Assembly (NCBI RefSeq): GCF_004348975.1
Contig: NZ_SMFP01000004.1
Coordinates: 62,001-126,000 of the forward strand
Reading direction: 5' to 3'
DNA length: 64,000 nt
From: Antarcticimicrobium sediminis
GTDB taxonomy: Bacteria > Pseudomonadota > Alphaproteobacteria > Rhodobacterales > Rhodobacteraceae
Shown: one piece after another, positions 59,677-64,000 of the stretch
Layout of the letters: every line of letters starts with the position of its first letter
How positions within the stretch are numbered: the stretch's first letter is position 1
Notes under the pieces: model-generated
Told to the model about the DNA's origin: nothing
Databases searched by the model: none
Seen by the model: only the letters and a program-made list of their open reading frames with translations
Translations under genes and position numbers: made by a program

Positions 59677-60648
59677 GGATGGCAGAACATAGTCGACCCG
59701 CTGCCGACCGGGCCCGTCCCAGTCCACCGTATCAAGCCGGTCAGGTCCGTGATGGCCCTGATCGCCCGCCTGCGCGGCGCCGTCACTGGCCGGGCGCGGG
59801 TCGATCAGGCGGGGATCGTGCAGCAGCGCGCGGATCGCTTCATGCCGTCCGGCCCCGTCTTGTGGATCCAGATTGGCACCGCCCGCGATCACGAACTGGC
59901 CGGTGGGCGGCAGACCAAAGGCCCCGTCAAGATAGTGCGACCAGAATATGACCTCGTCTTGGTTGCGTCGGCCATTGCGATCCTCTGCCCCGTCAAACAC
60001 CGGCGGGCCGGCCTGAAAGGTCAACAGCGTCAGCGTGCTGCCGTCGGGAAGGGTGATCGGAACCACCCAATGCCCGGTGGAGGACAGCCGTTGCGTGCTC
60101 TGCGCGGGATCTGACGGAAAGGGGCTGCCATCGGGATGGGTCGGCAACAGCGCGCCGGGAAAATCGCGCCACAGCAGGTCGGAAAAGTCTTGTACCTGCG
60201 ACAAGCGGATCGGAAATCGGGAGAGCACAGCGATCCCGCCTTGTCCGGTAAATGCGCCATAGCCCTGCGAATCGCCGGGGCCGTTGGTTTTGCCGTCGCC
60301 ATCCAGATCCAGGCCTGACGCGCGGCCGCTGTTGGGTTGCAAGGCCAGCCGGTGCGGATAGGGCGTTCCGGCCTCGGCTAGACGATCCGCCAAGGCCGCC
60401 AGCGTCTGCCCCTCGTAATCCCAGTCGACCCCCTGCAAGGCCAGAATATCCGCATCTGCCAAGGCGATCACCGCGACGACAGCGGCGATCCCGGCGTCCT
60501 CGTCGCGCCTGATGTCGCGCAACAACAGGCCGGGTCCGGCGCGTTGTAGCTCGGTGTTGAAGCTCGCCACCCGCAGCGATTCGGCCCACAGCGGAGCAGA
60601 GGTCAGGGCCAAAAGGACAGACCAAAAAAGGGCGACCGCCCGGCTCAT
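59560..60648 (-). CDS. Secreted endonuclease/exonuclease/phosphatase-family protein
   Basis: A 362-residue protein with a signal peptide (residues 1-22, cleavage after LWA) and an EEP fold: SLRVASFNTEL at the start, ADILALQGVDWD (Glu of the usual ALQE is Gly here), and a C-terminal QRVDYVLPSSDW. The altered ALQE motif may weaken or change activity. It would be periplasmic. It overlaps the convergent oxidoreductase 3' end and, by 4 bases, the upstream membrane protein gene on the same strand. Confidence 0.82.
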   Translation of the reverse strand: MSRAVALFWSVLLALTSAPLWAESLRVASFNTELQRAGPGLLLRDIRRDEDAGIAAVVAVIALADADILALQGVDWDYEGQTLAALADRLAEAGTPYPHRLALQPNSGRASGLDLDGDGKTNGPGDSQGYGAFTGQGGIAVLSRFPIRLSQVQDFSDLLWRDFPGALLPTHPDGSPFPSDPAQSTQRLSSTGHWVVPITLPDGSTLTLLTFQAGPPVFDGAEDRNGRRNQDEVIFWSHYLDGAFGLPPTGQFVIAGGANLDPQDGAGRHEAIRALLHDPRLIDPRPASDGAAQAGDQGHHGPDRLDTVDWDGPGRQRVDYVLPSSDWAVQGTGVLWPGPGAPGHGEVQRASRHRLVWVDLGR

Positions 60649-61484
60649 GCGGTCTGCGCGGTCTCACCATCGCCAGGGGTATAGGCGTGGCGCCGTTTTT
60701 CTTCGATCAACTCGCCAATCCGCAGCATCGCCACTCCGCGCATCACCATGCTGGCCGGTAGAAAGGCCCAAGCGCAGGCCGCCCAGATCAGCGTCTGCGG
60801 ATCGTCCAGCGCCAGCGGTCCGATCATATCCGAGCCGAGCTTGACCACGGCCGGGATCGCAAAGGGCAACAACACGCCCAAGATCACGTTGATCTGCCCG
60901 TCGCGCTGCAACCGATGCACCACATCGCCGCCCGCTGTCGGGTCGAAAAGCGGCAGGTTGATCCAGACGTTGAACGACCCGTTCATGGTCGGCCAGCCCA
61001 AGATGCGCACTGCAAATACGAACGCCGCGATCACGATCAGCGCGATGACATAGGTGACGCCGGCCGCGATCCGAACTGAATCCAGCACCTCGGGCAAGGT
61101 CGTGGCGGGCAGCATCAGCACCACCAGCCGAACCGGCGAATAGGGGAAATCGGTCAGCCCGCCGATCAGACGGCCCACGCCAGAGAACAGCGCGGTCAGA
61201 TTGCTCGGCTCTACCTGATGCTTGGCGATCAGCGTCAGCGCCAGGACCATCGTCGCAACGGCGGCAAAGCGCATCCTGTTCAAGGGCGGCGCGCCGCGAA
61301 ACTCCACGATGCTGGGATAGTTGGAATTGTATTCGGCAAAGGTCAGCAGCGCTGCCAGCAACGCCAGCAGAGTCACCACCTCAGGCGTGCCCGAGGATGC
61401 CTCGGGCAGCAGCAGCGAAGGACTCGCCACGACAACAGCCACCAAGACTGCCCGCAATATCGCTCCTGCGATGCGTGCAAACAC
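60645..61484 (-). CDS. Multi-helix membrane protein, unknown
   Basis: A 279-residue protein with about seven membrane helices, first at residues 7-28. No family motif is recognised, though such proteins recur next to the leu genes in Rhodobacterales. The C-terminus is charged (LIEEKRRHAYTPGDGE). It overlaps the EEP-family gene by 4 bases, so they are co-translated. An HdeD-like gene is encoded upstream on the same strand, 344 bases away. Confidence 0.78.
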   Translation of the reverse strand: MFARIAGAILRAVLVAVVVASPSLLLPEASSGTPEVVTLLALLAALLTFAEYNSNYPSIVEFRGAPPLNRMRFAAVATMVLALTLIAKHQVEPSNLTALFSGVGRLIGGLTDFPYSPVRLVVLMLPATTLPEVLDSVRIAAGVTYVIALIVIAAFVFAVRILGWPTMNGSFNVWINLPLFDPTAGGDVVHRLQRDGQINVILGVLLPFAIPAVVKLGSDMIGPLALDDPQTLIWAACAWAFLPASMVMRGVAMLRIGELIEEKRRHAYTPGDGETAQTA

Positions 61485-61828
61485 TGTTCGATCCCTTCAA
61501 ACTGGACAGGCCGATACGTTGCCGCGCCTTTGTTCCAACTTGAGTCCGCCCAACCGGGCGGAGCGCCTCATTTGTGTCATATTTGTGCCGTCTTTCAGGC
61601 ATCGGCTCAAGCCGCCTTGGTACAAAAGGCTGAATTTACGGCAAAAACATGAAAGAACTGGTGCGACTTTGCATCAATTTGCTGGGGGATCCGCCCCCGG
61701 AGAAGAGCGAATCTGGGGGGCGGAACCCACATCTTGTGGGCGAGCGGCCGTAGTGGGGCACAAGGGGGGGCACAGGCCAGTGGCCCGATCCCCCGGCCCG
61801 CGCAAGCAATCCCATGCAAGCCATCGGG
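61485..61828. other. Intergenic spacer with inverted repeats
   Basis: This 344-base gap contains an inverted repeat TCCGCCCCC (61,691-61,699)/GGGGGCGGA (61,717-61,725) and a hairpin CCCACA-TCT-TGTGGG (61,727-61,741). The larger repeat may end the hdeD-like transcript. No gene or ribosome-binding site is convincing. Confidence 0.5.
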
Positions 61829-62353
61829 TTAAAGCCGTGTCTTCAGACGCTTCACGAAGAAACCGATCATCAGCAGGCCGATGCCGTTGAAAACCAACTC
61901 GATTCCCAGCAGCACCCCCAGCAGCGTCATCGTCGCCATGTCGAAATTCATCCAGATGTAGATCGCGAACAGCAGCGGAACGAGGCCCGACAGCAGCATC
62001 AGCCCGAACAGGCCGGTGCCCCGCATCTGGAGAGAAAATACAATACGTGTGATGCCGCTGAGGGCGAGCAGGAATGCGATCAGCATGGTCAGAGAGATCA
62101 TGCCTTCGAGCGGGTTGGCCAGAAAGGACCAGCCGAGAAACGCCAGAACCAGACCCAGCAGCAGGGCAAAGGCCTTTGGCCCCGCGCCGCTAACGGAAAA
62201 GCCGGCGGCAAGTTGGAAGACCCCGGCGACCAAAAACAAGGCACCGGTCATCGTCGCGATCGCCATCGAAGCCAGTGCGACATTGCCCAAGGCAAGCCCA
62301 CCCAGAACAATCGATAGCAGCCCGAGCAGAACCCATTTCAGCCAGTCGCTCAT
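61829..62353 (-). CDS. HdeD-family (DUF308) membrane protein
   Basis: A 174-residue protein starting at ATG 62,353, which fits the normal HdeD length; a longer frame exists without support. Six membrane helices are packed with short loops and the LALSGITRIVFSLQMR segment typical of the family. HdeD is linked to acid stress in enterobacteria; here the role is unknown. It stands downstream of leuD on the same strand with 103 bases between them. Confidence 0.85.
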   Translation of the reverse strand: MSDWLKWVLLGLLSIVLGGLALGNVALASMAIATMTGALFLVAGVFQLAAGFSVSGAGPKAFALLLGLVLAFLGWSFLANPLEGMISLTMLIAFLLALSGITRIVFSLQMRGTGLFGLMLLSGLVPLLFAIYIWMNFDMATMTLLGVLLGIELVFNGIGLLMIGFFVKRLKTRL

Positions 62354-62456
62354 TGATCCGATCCTTTTTGTGCGAGGTGGTTGCTCTTTGCTTACACCAC
62401 CTCGCACAGATCCGTAAGTTGGCCCGTGGTCGCGGCTGCGGCGGCCCCCGCCGGGC

Positions 62457-63062
62457 TTAAACCCAGGGGCGTTGCACTGCGGCCTTGGTCTCGAAACTCG
62501 CGATCTCGGTGGCTTTGGCCAGCGTCAGGCCGATATCGTCCAGCCCTTCCAGCAAGCAGTGTTTCTTGAACGCATCGACCGCGAAGGGAAATACCTCGCC
62601 GTCCGAGGTGGTCACGGTCTGCGCCTCCAGATCCACGGTCATGCGGGCATTTGCACCCTTTTCCGCGTCCTTCATCAGCACGTCGATCTGCTCTTGCGGC
62701 AGCGTGATCGGCAGGATGCCGTTCTTGAAGCAGTTGTTGAAAAAGATGTCGGCAAATCCGGGTGCGATGACGCAGCGGATACCGAAATCCTTGATCGCCC
62801 ACGGCGCATGTTCGCGCGACGAACCACAGCCGAAATTGTCGCCCGCCACCAGAACCTCGGTCTTGCGATAGGCGGGTTTGTTCAGGACGAAATCGGGCTT
62901 TTCGCTGCCGTCGCTGTTGTAGCGCATCTCGTCGAACAGATTCACGCCCAGTCCCGACCGCTTGATCGTCTTCAGGAACTGCTTGGGGATGATCATGTCG
63001 GTATCGATATTGATCTGCGGCATCGGGGCCGCGATGCCAGTGATTTTGGTGAATTTTTCCAT
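62457..63062 (-). CDS. leuD: 3-Isopropylmalate dehydratase small subunit
   Basis: A 201-residue LeuD starting at ATG 63,062. Motifs are [11 protein letters not shown] (residues 20-30) and [13 protein letters not shown] (78-90), both diagnostic of the isopropylmalate/aconitase swivel domain. It pairs with LeuC, which should lie upstream outside this window. Leucine synthesis is completed by leuB at 56,407-57,513. The small subunit has no Fe-S cluster of its own. Confidence 0.96.
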   Translation of the reverse strand: MEKFTKITGIAAPMPQINIDTDMIIPKQFLKTIKRSGLGVNLFDEMRYNSDGSEKPDFVLNKPAYRKTEVLVAGDNFGCGSSREHAPWAIKDFGIRCVIAPGFADIFFNNCFKNGILPITLPQEQIDVLMKDAEKGANARMTVDLEAQTVTTSDGEVFPFAVDAFKKHCLLEGLDDIGLTLAKATEIASFETKAAVQRPWV

Positions 63063-63174
63063 GGGTTTTCCTCGAAGCTCAGTCGCGCACAGGGGCGCGA
63101 CAATCCTGGTAATGGGTTGATTTGTGGTCTGGCTTTGCCGATTCTGCTGACGAACACGGACAAAGGACATCGCA

Positions 63175-64000
63175 ATGAATGCTGACGCCCCCTCTGACGG
63201 GCTGGTCTTGCTCACCTGCTCGATGGCGCGTGACATCGATATTTTCGAGGTGCTCGCGCACTCGGTCGATCGGCATGTGGATCAGGACATACGTCATATG
63301 GTCGTCGTGCCCGGCAAGGACTGTGCCACCTTTCGCCGTTTCGCGACCGACCAGCGCGAGATTGTCGCGCAGGAAAGCATTCTGCCGCTGCGCCTGTTCG
63401 CGCTGCCGCGTCAGCTTGCCTTGCTGTCGTTTCTCAGCGGCGCGTTGCGGCGTCCACTCTACCTGACGCCTCGGTTCGATTTGGTGCGCGGCTGGATGAT
63501 CCAGCAGATTCTCAAGATCGAAGTGTCGCGCCACTGCACGGCCCGCGGGCTCATGCATGTGGACAGCGATGTCTTTTTCGTCCGCAGGCTTGCGACGGCG
63601 GATGCCTTTGATTCCGAGGGCCGGACGCGCTTTTTCCACGCGCCCGAGGCCGGGGCCATCGAGGCGCACCGTCCTTGGGTCGAGGCGGCCGCACAGTGCC
63701 TTGGCATTCCCGTTCCGGCCGGTTTCGCCACGCATTACATCGAGAACTGCGTTCTCTGGAACACCGACGTGGTGCGCCAGATGATCGCGCATATCGAGGC
63801 GGCGCATGGCCGCCCCTATCACGAGGTTCTGCTGCGGCATGGGACGATCTCGGAGTATTTCATCTATGGGCTCTATGCCGATCTGATCGCACAGGACCAA
63901 GGGCTTGCCGCCGAGTCCGAGTCCTACTGCAACTCTTTCTGGCCCGCGACGGCGGATGCGCCCTTTGATGTCGATCTCGCAATCGCGCAGATGACGCCAA
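63175..64000 (+). CDS. DUF6492-like protein (partial, window end)
   Basis: The ORF from ATG 63,175 runs past the window end (275 codons visible). It starts [20 protein letters not shown] and contains [12 protein letters not shown], a DxD-like motif resembling a glycosyltransferase. The pattern of a LLTCSMARD start, [12 protein letters not shown] and the DxD fits a Rhodobacterales family that I believe is DUF6492; family membership is from memory. It is divergent from leuD. The C-terminus is not available. Confidence 0.65.
   Translation, partial: MNADAPSDGLVLLTCSMARDIDIFEVLAHSVDRHVDQDIRHMVVVPGKDCATFRRFATDQREIVAQESILPLRLFALPRQLALLSFLSGALRRPLYLTPRFDLVRGWMIQQILKIEVSRHCTARGLMHVDSDVFFVRRLATADAFDSEGRTRFFHAPEAGAIEAHRPWVEAAAQCLGIPVPAGFATHYIENCVLWNTDVVRQMIAHIEAAHGRPYHEVLLRHGTISEYFIYGLYADLIAQDQGLAAESESYCNSFWPATADAPFDVDLAIAQMTP

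Overview
The window looks like the chromosome of a high-GC alphaproteobacterium of the order Rhodobacterales (Roseobacter-type). The evidence is the flagellar gene order with flaF, flbT and a DUF1217 protein, a MotE-like protein beside fliM and fliL, a PhoX-type Tat-exported protein, and a leuB/leuD neighbourhood with small membrane proteins. No rRNA or CRISPR array is present; there is one tRNA gene. This assignment is an inference from gene content, not from a database search.

Layout. Bases 1-14,892 hold part of a flagellar basal-body and export cluster: flgC(end)-fliE-fliQ-lytic transglycosylase-flhA-fliR-flhB, then the opposing fliL-fliM-DUF-motE block, fliF-fliH-fliN-fliP, fliG, and opposing flaF-flbT-DUF1217. 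Bases 15,184-17,073 encode a PhoX-family protein. Bases 17,223-27,410 are one long minus-strand catabolic/uptake region: a LysR regulator, a CUT2-type (ribose-like) ABC transporter, two beta-propeller SMP-30-like units (one fused to a permease), a fold-type IV aminotransferase, an AhpD-like protein and a quinone oxidoreductase. Bases 27,573-37,290 hold a cupin/MarR pair and a divergent operon for N-methylhydantoinase A and B, a second CUT2-type transporter and an M20 amidase/carbamoylase, which together could import and hydrolyse a cyclic amide or ureide.

Bases 37,291-54,670 are accessory DNA. A 61-bp direct repeat of the 3' half of tRNA-Pro(CGG) lies at 41,907-41,967, and the intact tRNA containing the second copy is at 54,594-54,670. 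The DNA between is therefore a 12.7-kb tRNA-integrated island. A broken tyrosine recombinase just outside the left repeat suggests an older, tandem island (about 37.3-41.97 kb) with IS5 and ISL3 debris and a DUF262/HNH (GmrSD-like) nuclease. The main island has a defence-island character: an AAA+ ATPase/lipoprotein/cyclic-phosphate-receiver operon, an unrecognised two-gene membrane cassette, a TIGR02391-like gene split by an in-frame amber codon, a helix-turn-helix/28-residue membrane peptide/Abi_C-like cassette, and a collapsed type I restriction locus. Between them lie IS21 and ISL3 fragments, a run of hairpins and four 21-22-bp direct repeats.

Bases 54,796-64,000 return to backbone: a Na/Pi-type transporter, leuB, a LysR/NAD(P)-binding protein pair, an endonuclease/exonuclease/phosphatase-fold protein, membrane proteins, leuD and the start of a DUF6492-like gene. 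The best candidates for undescribed biology are the two-gene cassette at 45,522-47,422, the AAA+/lipoprotein/receiver operon at 42,378-44,646, the HTH/micropeptide/Abi cassette at 50,523-52,166 and the permease-propeller fusion at 22,056-24,179.
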